NCBI GenBank assembly: GCA_021820105.1
Contig: JAKAED010000018.1
Coordinates: forward strand, 1-38,516
Direction: 5' to 3'
Length of the DNA: 38,516 nucleotides
Source of the DNA: Actinomycetes bacterium
GTDB lineage: Bacteria; Actinomycetota; Thermoleophilia; Solirubrobacterales; Solirubrobacteraceae
Positions within the stretch are counted from its first letter, which is position 1. Each line of letters begins with the position of its first letter. The notes under the pieces were generated by a model, which did no database searches, had not been told where the DNA came from, and saw nothing but the letters and a program-made list of their open reading frames with translations. Both the position numbers and the translations under genes were made by a program. Below, one piece after another: positions 15,587 to 23,494 of the stretch.

Positions 15587-16180
15587 CTACCAGGCGAGTG
15601 TGATGCGCTCGCGCGGGTGGGTGCCCTGCTCGAGCAGGTCGGCGATTCCGATCGCGTAGTCCTCGGCGCTGATCTCGCTGTTTCCCTGCTCGTCGGTCAG
15701 CAGGCGATCGCCGTCCAGCCGGTAGCGGCCCGTGCGCTCGCCCGGGCGGATCAGCGCGGCCGGGCTGACATAGGTCCAATCGAGATCGTCCACGCTGCGG
15801 TAGACCGCCAGCGCGTCGACCTGGTCAAGCGCCTCAGGCTTCCACTCCTGGTGGAACTCAGGCGTGTCCACCAGGCGCACCCCCGGGGAGACCTCGAGGC
15901 TGCCAGCGCCTCCGACGATCACCAGCCGCCGCACGCCGGCGCGACGCACCCCATCGACCAGCGAGCGTGCGACGTCGACGAGCGTGTATTGACCGCTGCG
16001 AGCCGACACGGCGCTGAGGACCGCGTCCGCGCCTGACGCGACGGTCGCGATCGATGCCGGATCGGTGACATCGGTCCCGGTCGAGCGGCTGGCGGCGATG
16101 ACCGCGTGGCCCCGCCGCTCAAGCTCGGTGGCGATCCGACTGCCGATCATCCCAGTTGAACCAAAGACGACGATCTTCAT
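15587..16180 (-). CDS. NAD(P)-binding short-chain reductase-like protein
   Basis: A 197-residue atypical SDR (NmrA/YwnB-like). It opens with KIVVFGSTGMIGSRIATELE, a GxTGxxG dinucleotide-binding motif, then GHAVIAASRSTGTDVTDPAS, RRLVIVGGAGSLEV and DLDWTYVSPAALIRPGERTG. Proteins of this size usually reduce small carbonyls or bind NAD(P)H as sensors. The substrate is unknown. ATG 16180 is preferred because AAGGAG lies 7 bases upstream; GTG 16183 is the alternative. It is divergent from an HxlR regulator and separated from it by a palindrome, a common regulator-oxidoreductase pairing. Confidence 0.85.
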   Translation of the reverse strand: MKIVVFGSTGMIGSRIATELERRGHAVIAASRSTGTDVTDPASIATVASGADAVLSAVSARSGQYTLVDVARSLVDGVRRAGVRRLVIVGGAGSLEVSPGVRLVDTPEFHQEWKPEALDQVDALAVYRSVDDLDWTYVSPAALIRPGERTGRYRLDGDRLLTDEQGNSEISAEDYAIGIADLLEQGTHPRERITLAW

Positions 16181-16232
16181 CACAGCGCTCCTTCGTTATC
16201 ACGGTCAGGTGTTGCGCATGGCGCACACGACA

Positions 16233-16251
16233 CAGTAACTTTTGGTTACTG
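16233..16251. promoter_or_regulatory. palindromic HxlR operator candidate
   Basis: CAGTAAC (16233-16239), spacer TTTTG, GTTACTG (16245-16251): perfect 7-bp arms in the divergent promoter of the SDR and HxlR genes. It is partly repeated as CGTAAC at 16262. HxlR proteins bind such GTA/TAC palindromes, so both genes are probably controlled here. Confidence 0.6.
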
Positions 16252-16268
16252 AGTACTTCAACGTAACC

Positions 16269-16628
16269 ATGAAGCCGAACGTCTATGACCCCAACTGCCC
16301 GACCCGGACCGTGCTCGACCGGATCGGAGACAAGTGGACGACGCTGGTCGTGCTCGTGCTGCTTGACGGCCCCCGCCGTTTCAGTCAACTACGAGACGGG
16401 ATCGGCGGCGTGGCCCCGAAGGTGCTCACCGAGACGCTGCGACGACTCGAGCGCGACGGCATCCTCACCCGCACCGCCTACCCGGAGATCCCGCCCCGCG
16501 TCGAGTACCAGCTCACGCCGCTCGGTCGCTCACTCGAGGAGCCGATCCGCGCGATCGCCACCTGGGCCGAGCACAACGTCCCGCAGATCACCCGCGCGCG
16601 CAAAGCGTACGACAGGCGCGCCGCCTAA
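16269..16628 (+). CDS. HxlR-family transcriptional regulator
   Basis: A 119-residue winged-helix protein with the HxlR signature: an N-terminal cysteine (PNCPTRTVLDRIGDKWTTLV, Cys10), LLDGPRRFSQLRDGIGGVAP, KVLTETLRRLERDGILTRTA and PPRVEYQLTPLGRSLEEPI. Many members sense electrophiles or aldehydes through that cysteine and control a neighbouring oxidoreductase. The divergent SDR gene and the palindrome at 16233-16251 fit this. ATG 16269 gives the family length. TTG 16242 upstream lies inside the palindrome and is unlikely. No clear Shine-Dalgarno sequence precedes it. Confidence 0.92.
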   Translation: MKPNVYDPNCPTRTVLDRIGDKWTTLVVLVLLDGPRRFSQLRDGIGGVAPKVLTETLRRLERDGILTRTAYPEIPPRVEYQLTPLGRSLEEPIRAIATWAEHNVPQITRARKAYDRRAA

Positions 16629-16783
16629 CAGTCGCGTCTCAGAGCTCCCCAACCAGCACGACCCACCGCACACCTCCCTTCGCTGCCGCACGGGCGTGAC
16701 CAAACCGCGGCCGCCAGCCCCGCATCGCGCGGGTTGCGTTCATGTGGCTCAGAGGGTGTTCTTGGGCGTCGGCGCCAACTGCT

Positions 16784-16830
16784 GACTATCGACGTATGTA
16801 TCGCGTATTGCGGGCAAAACGTCGATAGTC
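16784..16830. repeat. 12-bp perfect inverted repeat
   Basis: GACTATCGACGT (16784-16795) and ACGTCGATAGTC (16819-16830) are perfectly complementary across a 23-base spacer. No T tract follows on either strand, so it is not a standard terminator. A protein-binding site or the end of a small mobile element is possible. Confidence 0.55.
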
Positions 16831-16908
16831 GCCTTCGCCTCGACCAAGCGGCAAGTGACCGCACGGCCACGCAAAGGCAACTCCAGCCGCACCCGCTCTT
16901 CCGCTCCG

Positions 16909-16964
16909 ACTGGCATCTCCCGCCGCGCACCGAAACACGTGGAATGCGCAGACTGGAGGGCGGA
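16909..16964. repeat. dispersed repeat, copy B
   Basis: Matches 709-764 in the same orientation at about three quarters of positions, sharing GCACCGAAA and GGAATGCGC. It lies 79 bases after the 12-bp inverted repeat in a gene-poor gap. Confidence 0.5.
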
Positions 16965-17104
16965 CGACGCGTAGAAGCGAGGCTGCGAGACACCGTCACC
17001 TTGGGGGTGGGTGGCTCTTTGGTGCTCGCTCCCGGGCACCTTCATTCAAGTCCGATTCGCGCCGTTGGCTTTCGGTTCAGCGCTAGCGATAAGAGTTCCT
17101 ATGG

Positions 17105-17542
17105 CTACAGGTTCGGCGTCGGCCTATTACGCGAGACGACCTGTTCTCGCAGCTGACGGTTGGCCTCACGCAGCTCCGGGGTGAGCTGTTCGCCAAAGTC
17201 CTCGGTTTCGAAGATCGGTCGCAGTTCGATCTCGATCCCGCCGCCGAACGGCGCCCGCTTGAGCCACTCAAGCGCCTCCTCCCGTGAGGCGCACTCCCAG
17301 ATCCAGTATCCGGCGACGATCTCCTTGGCCTCGGTGAACGGACCGTCGATAACCGTCGGCCGCTCACCCTCGAAACGGACCTTTGCGCCGTGTGAGGTTG
17401 GGTGCAGGCCATCCGCTGCGAGCAGCACACCGGCGTTGGACAGCTGCTGGTTGTACTTGGTCATCGCCTCCAACGCCTCGCGCGGGGGCATCTGCCCCGA
17501 CTCGGACTCCGGACCACCGGGAACCAGCACCATGAAACGCAT
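17105..17542 (-). CDS. YCII-family (DGPF-domain) protein
   Basis: A 145-residue YciI-like protein: MRFMVLVPGGPESESG at the N-terminus, MTKYNQQLSNAGVLLAADGL, the signature VIDGPFTEAKEIVAGYWIWE, and EALEWLKRAPFGGGIEIELR. Members form small dimers of ferredoxin-like fold. Several are encoded next to ECF sigma factors, but none is adjacent here. Biochemical function is unknown. ATG 17542 has AGGAG 6 bases upstream, so it is preferred over GTG 17545. It appears to be transcribed alone. Confidence 0.9.
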   Translation of the reverse strand: MRFMVLVPGGPESESGQMPPREALEAMTKYNQQLSNAGVLLAADGLHPTSHGAKVRFEGERPTVIDGPFTEAKEIVAGYWIWECASREEALEWLKRAPFGGGIEIELRPIFETEDFGEQLTPELREANRQLREQVVSRNRPTPNL

Positions 17543-17722
17543 CACGATCTCCTAAGGATTGGGGTGTCTTCACATCTACGTCGAACAGAGAAGCGCGAAA
17601 ACGACACCATTCTGGAACTGATCTCAACCTAGGAACCCCGAGCAGGCTCCCGGCTGACGCGCGAGCAGCCCCTGAACCTGAGCCAGGGCAGGATCGCCCA
17701 CGAATGCACACGAGTCTCAGCG

Positions 17723-18241
17723 TCAGAGCTTCAGCTCAAAGACCTGGCCGTTCCAGCCGCCGCGCACGTCAACTGTGAAGGTGTCAGATCGGACGAAACC
17801 CTGTTGCTCGTACCAGGCCACGAGCTCGGGGGCATCCGCCCAGCAATCTACCCGCAGGACCTCGGATCCGCTGGCCCTCGCGTCGCTGACGGCGCGGCGG
17901 ACGAGGTGTGCGCCCACGCCTGTCCCGGCTTGCTCGCGGTCGCTGATCAGAAACAGCAGGTAGGTCTCTGGCAGCAGCGTCGGAGGAACGTGCGCTGGGG
18001 GCTCACTGCCGATCACACTCGCGCCGACCGGTCTGCCTGCACGCTCGGCGATGCGCAGGCCCGGGTCACCGACCCATTTGTGCACCATCTCCCGATGCTG
18101 CGGTTGCTCCGACGCCGGGATCGTGCCCCACTGCTGGGCCTGTCCGCGATCGACCATCCAGGCAATTGCCTGATCCCACATGGAGAGCAAGGCCACCTCA
18201 TCGGTAGAGCGGCCGTTGCGTATCTGAACTGGCAGGGGCAC
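17723..18241 (-). CDS. GNAT-family N-acetyltransferase
   Basis: About 172 residues in the GNAT fold: IRNGRSTDEVALLSMWDQAI at the N-terminus, LRIAERAGRPVGASVIGSE, the acetyl-CoA loop region ISDREQAGTGVGAHLVRRAV, then LRVDCWADAPELVAWYEQQG followed by FVRSDTF, the usual C-terminal signature. It would transfer an acetyl group from acetyl-CoA to an unknown amine. GTG 18241 starts just before the fold. The frame is open to 18340, but that extension runs into the tandem repeats and reads as repeat-derived sequence, so it was not used. Confidence 0.85.
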   Translation of the reverse strand: MPLPVQIRNGRSTDEVALLSMWDQAIAWMVDRGQAQQWGTIPASEQPQHREMVHKWVGDPGLRIAERAGRPVGASVIGSEPPAHVPPTLLPETYLLFLISDREQAGTGVGAHLVRRAVSDARASGSEVLRVDCWADAPELVAWYEQQGFVRSDTFTVDVRGGWNGQVFELKL

Positions 18242-18286
18242 TGCCGCAACCGTACAGACCCGCCCAGGCGAGCACGCTTGGCCAAG

Positions 18287-18386
18287 GCAACCCCCGACGC
18301 GGCGCCGTTCAGCAACCCCCGACGCGGCGCCGTTCAGCAACCCGCGACCCGGCGCCGTTCAGCAACCCCCGACGCGGCGCCGCTCA
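18287..18386. repeat. four tandem 25-bp repeats
   Basis: Units at 18287, 18312, 18337 and 18362, each of the form GCAACCCCCGACGCGGCGCC plus GTTCA. Units 1 and 2 are identical; unit 3 has two changes and unit 4 one. Each contains the palindrome CGGCGCCG. The array lies upstream of both the GNAT gene and the divergent flavoprotein gene at 18488. There are no spacers, so it is not a CRISPR. Confidence 0.85.
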
Positions 18387-18487
18387 AAATCCGCGCCTGA
18401 TCCGAATCCTTATCGTGCGTGGATGCGTCTGATCAGATGTGCCAACCACGCCCGTGGTGAGCAAGATCTTGGAGAACGGACAGCGTC

Positions 18488-19915
18488 GTGTTGAGACAAT
18501 TTGATGTGGTGGTAATCGGGGCAGGCCCTGCCGGCGAGGTACTGGCGGGCAGGCTCGCGGAGCGCGGCAGCAAACGCGTCGCGATCGTGGAGGCCGGCTT
18601 GGTCGGCGGCGAGTGCTCCTTCTATGCGTGCATGCCTTCAAAGGCGCTGCTGCGGCCGGCCGAGGTGTTGCGAGAGGTCGCTCGAGTGCCCGGCGCCGCA
18701 GAGGCGGTCACCGGATCGATCGACGTTGAGGCTGCGCTTGCGCGCCGTGATCAGGTGATCAACAACCTCGATGACTCCAACCAGGTTCCGTGGCTGACTG
18801 ACCGCAACATTGAGCTTGTCCGCGGTCATGGGCGGCTGGATGGTGCTGGTCGAGTCAGCGTCGGCGACGATGTGCTTATCGCTCAGGATGCGGTGGTGAT
18901 CGCGGTTGGGACCGGTGCCCTGCTCCCGCCGATCCCTGGTCTTGCAGATGTGAGCGCCTGGTCAAACCGAGAGATCACCACGGCTAAGGCCGTGCCGGAA
19001 CGCCTGATCGTGCTCGGCGGTGGTGTCGTGGGCGTTGAGATGGCGCAGGCGTGGGCATCGTTGGGAGCCGAAGTAACGGTGATTGAGGCGCTGGATCGGC
19101 TCCTCGTACGCGAGGAGCCGATCGCGGGCCAACTGGTGAGGGACTCACTTGAGCACCTGGGGGTGCGGGTGCTCACCGGCGTGCGAGCGAGCGCGGCCGA
19201 GCGTGTGGAGGGCGAGGTGCGCGTGCACCTTGAGACTGGGGAGGTCGTGAGCGGCGATCAACTGCTGGTGGCCATTGGTCGGAGACCGCTGAGCAAGGAC
19301 CTCGGTCTTGAGACGGTCGGGTTAGAACCCGGCGGCTATCTCCAGGTGGACGATCAGATGCGTGTGCTTGGGGCGAGCGGGCTATATGCGGTTGGTGACA
19401 TCAATGGCCGCTCGCTGCTGACTCACTCCGGCAAGTATCAGGCCCGTATCGCCGCCGACCACATCCTTGGCGAGCCCGCGAGTGCGCGCGGCGATGGAAT
19501 TGGCGCGCCACGGGTGGTGTTCACGGACCCGCAGATAGCAGCGGTCGGATTGACGCTGGCGGCAGCGCTTGAGGCCGGCCTGACGGTGGAGGCCTTTGAC
19601 CTTCCGACGGGTGGCTCGGCCGGTGCCAGCTTCTACGGTCGCAATGCTCCCGGCACCAGCCGGTTTGTCGTCGACACTGAACGAGAGGTTTTGGTCGGTG
19701 CCACCTTCATCGGCCCAGAGGTGGCTGACTTCCTGCAGGCGGCGACCATCGCGACGGTGGCTGAGGTGCCGCTGTCGGTGCTCGCGCACGCGGTGGCGCC
19801 GTTTCCCACCCGAAGCGAGCTCTGGTTGAAATTCCTTGAGGCCTATGAGACCGGCAGACAAGTCTCGCTGCACGCCTCGGTGGCGGCGTCGGCTTCCATC
19901 ACTCCGCGGGCCTGA
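18488..19915 (+). CDS. dihydrolipoyl dehydrogenase-like FAD oxidoreductase
   Basis: A 475-residue class I pyridine-nucleotide disulfide oxidoreductase. FAD site is VVIGAGPAGEVLAGRLAERG. The redox dithiol is Cys43 and Cys48 in GGECSFYACMPSK, a variant of the usual GGTCLNxGCxPSK. The NAD(P)H site is IVLGGGVVGVEMAQAWASLG, and the second FAD motif is GLYAVGDINGRSLLTHSGKY. The C-terminal dimerisation domain has VAPFPTRSE in place of the usual HxHPTxSE, so the His-Glu pair is altered and the substrate may differ from lipoamide. GTG 18488 is the start. A 39-base gap to the anti-sigma gene suggests one operon. Confidence 0.88.
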   Translation: MLRQFDVVVIGAGPAGEVLAGRLAERGSKRVAIVEAGLVGGECSFYACMPSKALLRPAEVLREVARVPGAAEAVTGSIDVEAALARRDQVINNLDDSNQVPWLTDRNIELVRGHGRLDGAGRVSVGDDVLIAQDAVVIAVGTGALLPPIPGLADVSAWSNREITTAKAVPERLIVLGGGVVGVEMAQAWASLGAEVTVIEALDRLLVREEPIAGQLVRDSLEHLGVRVLTGVRASAAERVEGEVRVHLETGEVVSGDQLLVAIGRRPLSKDLGLETVGLEPGGYLQVDDQMRVLGASGLYAVGDINGRSLLTHSGKYQARIAADHILGEPASARGDGIGAPRVVFTDPQIAAVGLTLAAALEAGLTVEAFDLPTGGSAGASFYGRNAPGTSRFVVDTEREVLVGATFIGPEVADFLQAATIATVAEVPLSVLAHAVAPFPTRSELWLKFLEAYETGRQVSLHASVAASASITPRA

Positions 19916-19954
19916 TCGGGTAGCTCATCGAGCACGAGCACCGGAACGGCAGCA

Positions 19955-20203
19955 ATGAACCTCAATCCGATGACCCGCCGTCAGTCCCGCTGTCGGGAGA
20001 CCCGGGCGCAGATGTCTGACTATCTGGACGGCGAACTCTCCGGTGACGACAGCAAGCGCCTTGAGCGCCACACGAGGTGGTGCCCTAGTTGTGCCCGCAT
20101 GCTGACCAATCTCCGCCGGACAGTCACGGGGTTGCAGGCCCTTGGCGATATCCCACCAGACGAAGGAGACCACCGGCGCGAGGAGCCTGGGCCGCTCAGC
20201 TGA
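19955..20203 (+). CDS. zinc-binding anti-sigma factor (ZAS type)
   Basis: An 82-residue soluble protein with the anti-sigma signature His39-x3-Cys43-x2-Cys46 (RHTRWCPSC) preceded by Cys13 and SDYLDGELSGDDSKRLERH. In this family the motif binds zinc and often senses thiol oxidation, releasing an ECF sigma factor. There is no membrane segment. ATG 19955 is used; ATG 19970 is also possible. It follows a dithiol flavoprotein gene by 39 bases and overlaps the convergent ECF sigma gene tail-to-tail by 8 bases. I infer that the convergent sigma factor is its partner, although such pairs are usually co-directional. Confidence 0.85.
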   Translation: MNLNPMTRRQSRCRETRAQMSDYLDGELSGDDSKRLERHTRWCPSCARMLTNLRRTVTGLQALGDIPPDEGDHRREEPGPLS

Positions 20204-20771
20204 CGTAGCCGTCAGCGAACCACTGATCAAGCGCGGCTCGCATTGCCATCCTACCTCGGTGCACGCGGCTCTTCAGGGCCCGTTCGCCGACCCCCAGGAT
20301 CTCCGCGGCCTCAGCGGTTGAGAGACCCTCCACGTCCCGTAGCGTGACGGCGGTTCGGTAGTCAACGGGCAGAGCCGCCAGGGCCGCATCCACCGCGGCG
20401 AGAAATTCTCTGGATTCGAACACCCGATCCGGCTGTGCTCCCCAGGACGGAACGCGTTCGCCCACCTGATCGTCCAGCGGGAGCGTCTGCGGTCTGGTTG
20501 GGCGTACCGCGTTGTAGGCCTCATTGATCGCGATTCTGGTGAGCCACGTGCAGAAGCGCGACCTGCCCTCAAACCTCTGGAGGTTCAGCCAACTCCGCGT
20601 CAGGGCGTTCTGCAGCACGTCGTCGACCTGGTCCTGATCTCGCATCAGACGCCAGAGCACACCTCTGAGCCGCGGAAAGCACGGTTCAGCCAGCTCCGCA
20701 AAGGCCTCCTCGTCACCCTCACGGGCGCGCGCGACCAGCCGTGACTCGTCCACGCGCGACATTATCTTCAT
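20196..20771 (-). CDS. ECF-type RNA polymerase sigma factor
   Basis: A 191-residue sigma-70 family ECF factor. Region 2 reads FPRLRGVLWRLMRDQDQVDD, VLQNALTRSWLNLQRFEGRS and FCTWLTRIAINEAYNAVR. Region 4 reads DYRTAVTLRDVEGLSTAEAA, EILGVGERALKSRVHRGR. It would direct RNA polymerase to a small regulon. It lies 38 bases downstream of the methyltransferase gene on the same strand, so it may be the last gene of the radical SAM operon, and it is convergent with the anti-sigma gene. ATG 20771 or ATG 20762 may be the start. Confidence 0.93.
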   Translation of the reverse strand: MKIMSRVDESRLVARAREGDEEAFAELAEPCFPRLRGVLWRLMRDQDQVDDVLQNALTRSWLNLQRFEGRSRFCTWLTRIAINEAYNAVRPTRPQTLPLDDQVGERVPSWGAQPDRVFESREFLAAVDAALAALPVDYRTAVTLRDVEGLSTAEAAEILGVGERALKSRVHRGRMAMRAALDQWFADGYVS

Positions 20772-20809
20772 TTCCGGAGCTAAGTACCCACCAAGTAGGA
20801 GCGCAGTGC

Positions 20810-21457
20810 TCAGCGGACCCGGTTACTGAGCACGCAGAGGCTCGGGTAGCCGCGCAGGCTCCACCGCACCGCGGTGCAGTCAAAGCCCGCGGCCTGAAGC
20901 GCAGCCCGTGGATCCAGTGCGCGAAGCCCGCCGAGCTGCTCCGGGAAGTACCGACCGATCAGATCAAGCAGGGTGCCGGTCATACGGCCAAGGCCGCCGG
21001 CGGGCACGGCAGGGGTCACGGTCAGGAGCTGGCCGCCAGGCCGCAAAACACGGCGCAGCTCATCCAGAGCCGGCGACAGATCGCGTGCGGGCAGCAGGTG
21101 CAGCACGTAGGAGGCGGTGATCGTGTCGAAACTACCGGAGGGTTTTGGCAGCGCGCGCAGATCTCCGAGTTCAGCGACCCAGCCTGAGGGGAGCGGTCGC
21201 AGCCTGGAGAGCATTCCGGGAGAAGAGTCGATCGCCGTCAGCGCCCGTGGTCGCCAACGTTTATGGGCAAGCTGACGCAGAACCTCTCCTGTCCCGGTGC
21301 CCACGTCGAGCCAGCGTTGACCGGAAGTCGGTTCGAGCATTTGGAGCGCGGACCGTATCGCGGTTTGCTCCAGGCACAGCTGGCGGTCGTAGGAGCGGGC
21401 GTGACGATCCCAAACATCTGGACCGCCCGCCCCGGTCCACTCACGATTGCGCGTCAT
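20810..21457 (-). CDS. class I SAM-dependent methyltransferase
   Basis: A 215-residue methyltransferase of the UbiE/ArsM-like fold. Motif I is RWLDVGTGTGEVLRQLAHK, motif II TAIDSSPGMLSRL, then ELGDLRALPKPSGSFDTITA, SYVLHLLP and LRRVLRPGGQLLTVTPAVP. The substrate is unknown. Its three cysteines are near residue 28 and in the last quarter and do not match the Cys triad of arsenite methyltransferases, so I would not call it ArsM. Its ATG overlaps the MFS stop by one base (TGATG), which suggests coupled translation and a shared pathway. Confidence 0.9.
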   Translation of the reverse strand: MTRNREWTGAGGPDVWDRHARSYDRQLCLEQTAIRSALQMLEPTSGQRWLDVGTGTGEVLRQLAHKRWRPRALTAIDSSPGMLSRLRPLPSGWVAELGDLRALPKPSGSFDTITASYVLHLLPARDLSPALDELRRVLRPGGQLLTVTPAVPAGGLGRMTGTLLDLIGRYFPEQLGGLRALDPRAALQAAGFDCTAVRWSLRGYPSLCVLSNRVR

Positions 21458-22809
21458 CAGCGTGCTCCACGGCCGGCGAGAGCTTCGAGCGAGATCCCCC
21501 GTGCCTCAATCCCGCGCAGCCACCAGATTGCGGAGGCGAGCGCTCCGATCGCCCATAGACCGCCGAGTGTGGCGAAGCCACTCCACAGTCCGAAGCTGGA
21601 GGCCAGTTGCGCAAGCACGACCGCACCGACTATCGCGCCGATGCGTCCCACAGCCACGCACGCCCCGACGCCCGTGGCCCGAAGGTGCGTCGGGAACAGT
21701 TCGGTGAAGGTCGGGTAAGCCGACATCCAGGCCATTGAGGCGAACAGCACGGCCACGGTGAACGCTGCCAGGGTCCATCCAGGGGAGTGGCTGATCGCAG
21801 CCGCGGCCACCAGCAGAGATGAGAGCGATGCGGTGCTGTAGCCGAACAGCAGGGTCGGTTTGCGGCCCACCCGATCCAGAGCCCAGCTGACGGTGAGTCC
21901 TCCAAGCAGCGCTCCGAGATTAGCCACCAGGTAGTAGTAGGGGACAGCGCGTGCGGAGACGCCCACCGCGTTGCGGGTCAGCACGAACACCGAGACGAAG
22001 GTGAACAGCCCGTAATAGCCGGCTGCCTCGGAGAAGTCCAAGGCCATTCCGAAGAGCAGACGGCCACGGTATCCGCGCCAGAGTTCGCCCAGCTGCGCTC
22101 GAGCTGATCGCTGAAGCTCGACGGGAAGATATTCGGCGCGCTCGCGCCGGATCCCGGAGATCTGCTCGATCACAGCGTTGGCATCGGCGAGCCTGCCCTG
22201 AGCGGCGAGCCACCGTGGTGACTCGGGCACCAGTCGCCGCGCCAGCAGTCCGTAGATGGCGCTGAGGACCCCGAACAGCAGTGCGATCCGCCAACCACCG
22301 GAACCCAGGACGGTGGAGACGAACAGGATTCCGACGAGGCCGGCGGCGATGCCCCCAATTGACCAGAAGTTCATCACCAGCGCGTTGGTGCGCCCGCGCG
22401 CGCGGGCCGGCATGAACTCGCTGATGGCCGAACAGACCGCCGAATATTCGCCCCCGACGCCCAACCCGGTCAGGAAGCGAAAAGCCATGAAGAAGCCGTA
22501 GCTCGGGGAGACAGCCGTGGCCAGCGCCGAGAGTGAGTAGAGGATCAGCGTGGCTACAAATAGCCGGCGTCGGCCGACTCTGTCGGCCAGGTATCCGAAG
22601 AGCGCGGCACCCAGGCCGAGCCCAACGAACCAGATCACGAACACAGCAATCTGCTGATCGGCAGAGAGCCTGAACGTGGCAGCGATCGCCGGGATCACAC
22701 TGCCGATGATCTGGACCTCAAAGGCGTCAAGTGCCCAGCCGATCCCAAGCGCGCCGGCGATGCGGCGATGAATCGGGCGCCATGCGGCGCGGTCGAGCCG
22801 GTCAGACAA
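21457..22809 (-). CDS. MFS transporter (sugar-porter/NiaP-like)
   Basis: A 450-residue major facilitator with about 12 membrane segments. The loop 2-3 motif is GYLADRVGRRRLFV, the TM4-5 region GLGVGGEYSAVCSAISEFMP then ARARGR, the mid-loop RRLVPESPRWLAAQGR (PESPRW signature), and the second-half motif SWALDRVGRKPTLLFG. The PESPR and G-R-R/K motifs match metabolite:H+ symporters and organic acid or nicotinate carriers. The substrate is unknown. It sits 10 bases after the TIGR04283 gene and overlaps the methyltransferase gene, so it is likely an importer or exporter for that pathway. Confidence 0.9.
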   Translation of the reverse strand: MSDRLDRAAWRPIHRRIAGALGIGWALDAFEVQIIGSVIPAIAATFRLSADQQIAVFVIWFVGLGLGAALFGYLADRVGRRRLFVATLILYSLSALATAVSPSYGFFMAFRFLTGLGVGGEYSAVCSAISEFMPARARGRTNALVMNFWSIGGIAAGLVGILFVSTVLGSGGWRIALLFGVLSAIYGLLARRLVPESPRWLAAQGRLADANAVIEQISGIRRERAEYLPVELQRSARAQLGELWRGYRGRLLFGMALDFSEAAGYYGLFTFVSVFVLTRNAVGVSARAVPYYYLVANLGALLGGLTVSWALDRVGRKPTLLFGYSTASLSSLLVAAAAISHSPGWTLAAFTVAVLFASMAWMSAYPTFTELFPTHLRATGVGACVAVGRIGAIVGAVVLAQLASSFGLWSGFATLGGLWAIGALASAIWWLRGIEARGISLEALAGRGAR

Positions 22810-22819
22810 GGTCGGCCCC

Positions 22820-23494
22820 CTAGCGGATCACTGGGTAGAGGCGAGCGAGCCTGGTCGGTGAGACACCTGCCAGGTACAGCCACCTGATTGCCACCCACGC
22901 CGCGATGGTTCTGCTGATGCCGTGACCCTGCCAGCGCCGAGCCGATGTCACCGCCGGACCCGCGAGGCATCTGGTGCTTCCCAGCCTCTCCAGGCGCCGG
23001 ACAAAGTCGTAGTCCTCCATGATCGGCATATCCCTGTACCCACCGAGGAGATCAAAGACCTCCCGGCGACACCAGATGGCGGAGTCGCCGTAATAGATGC
23101 CCAATCGTCGCTGCAGTTGGTACCAGCGGCCCAACAGCCTGCTGAAGCGATCACCTCCGTCGAAGCTCAGCGCGAAGTTGCCGCCGAGCACGAGCCGATC
23201 GGTGAGTGTCCTCCTGATCGCCTCCGCAGCCCCCTCGGGAAGTTCGGTGTCAGCGTGCAGGAACACCAGCACCTCGCCGGTGCAAGTGTCTGCGCCCGCG
23301 TTGAGCTGTCTTGCCCTGCCGCGCTGCACCCGCATCAGCCTGGGCGAACTCGGATGCGCGAGCACCAGCGCGCAGGTGGAGTCAGTTGAACCGCCATCAA
23401 CGACCACCACATCCTGAAACTCCGTGAGGCGATCAAGCAGGGACTTGATCCGGGCCTCCTCGTTGAGCGTTGGGATGATCACCGAGATCCTCAC
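22820..23494 (-). CDS. TIGR04283-type family 2 glycosyltransferase
   Basis: A 224-residue GT2 enzyme. It starts RISVIIPTLNEEARIKSLLD, then VVVVDGGSTDSTCALV, RARQLNAGA, VLVFLHADTELPEGAAE (metal-binding Asp region), GGNFALSFDG and YYGDSAIWCRREVFDLLGGY followed by MEDYDFVRRL. This matches the glycosyltransferases often found near arsenosugar genes (TIGR04283). The real substrate is unproven. GTG 23494 overlaps the upstream stop (GTGA), the expected coupling, and removes an 18-residue extension of the longer frame. It is paired with a TIGR04282 gene, as in other genomes. Confidence 0.9.
   Translation of the reverse strand: MRISVIIPTLNEEARIKSLLDRLTEFQDVVVVDGGSTDSTCALVLAHPSSPRLMRVQRGRARQLNAGADTCTGEVLVFLHADTELPEGAAEAIRRTLTDRLVLGGNFALSFDGGDRFSRLLGRWYQLQRRLGIYYGDSAIWCRREVFDLLGGYRDMPIMEDYDFVRRLERLGSTRCLAGPAVTSARRWQGHGISRTIAAWVAIRWLYLAGVSPTRLARLYPVIR

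Larger units (their letters stand above)
16629..17104. other. gene-poor interval with repeats
   Basis: No gene can be supported in these 476 bases. The minus strand has a 55-codon frame (16749-16916, starting MPVGAEERVRLELPLRGRA) that reads like protein, but the only upstream GGGAG abuts its ATG. The interval also holds a 12-bp inverted repeat and copy B of the dispersed repeat. It may be the worn remains of an insertion. Confidence 0.4.

Noticed and set aside
16749-16916. A 55-codon minus-strand gene
   Set aside because: Composition is protein-like, but the GGGAG abuts the ATG and the frame overlaps an inverted repeat. It was kept only as a comment.
18287-18386. CRISPR array
   Set aside because: The repeats are directly tandem without spacers, and no cas gene is in the window.
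20810-21457. Arsenite methyltransferase (ArsM)
   Set aside because: The methyltransferase fold fits, but the cysteines do not match the ArsM pattern and no other arsenic resistance gene is present.
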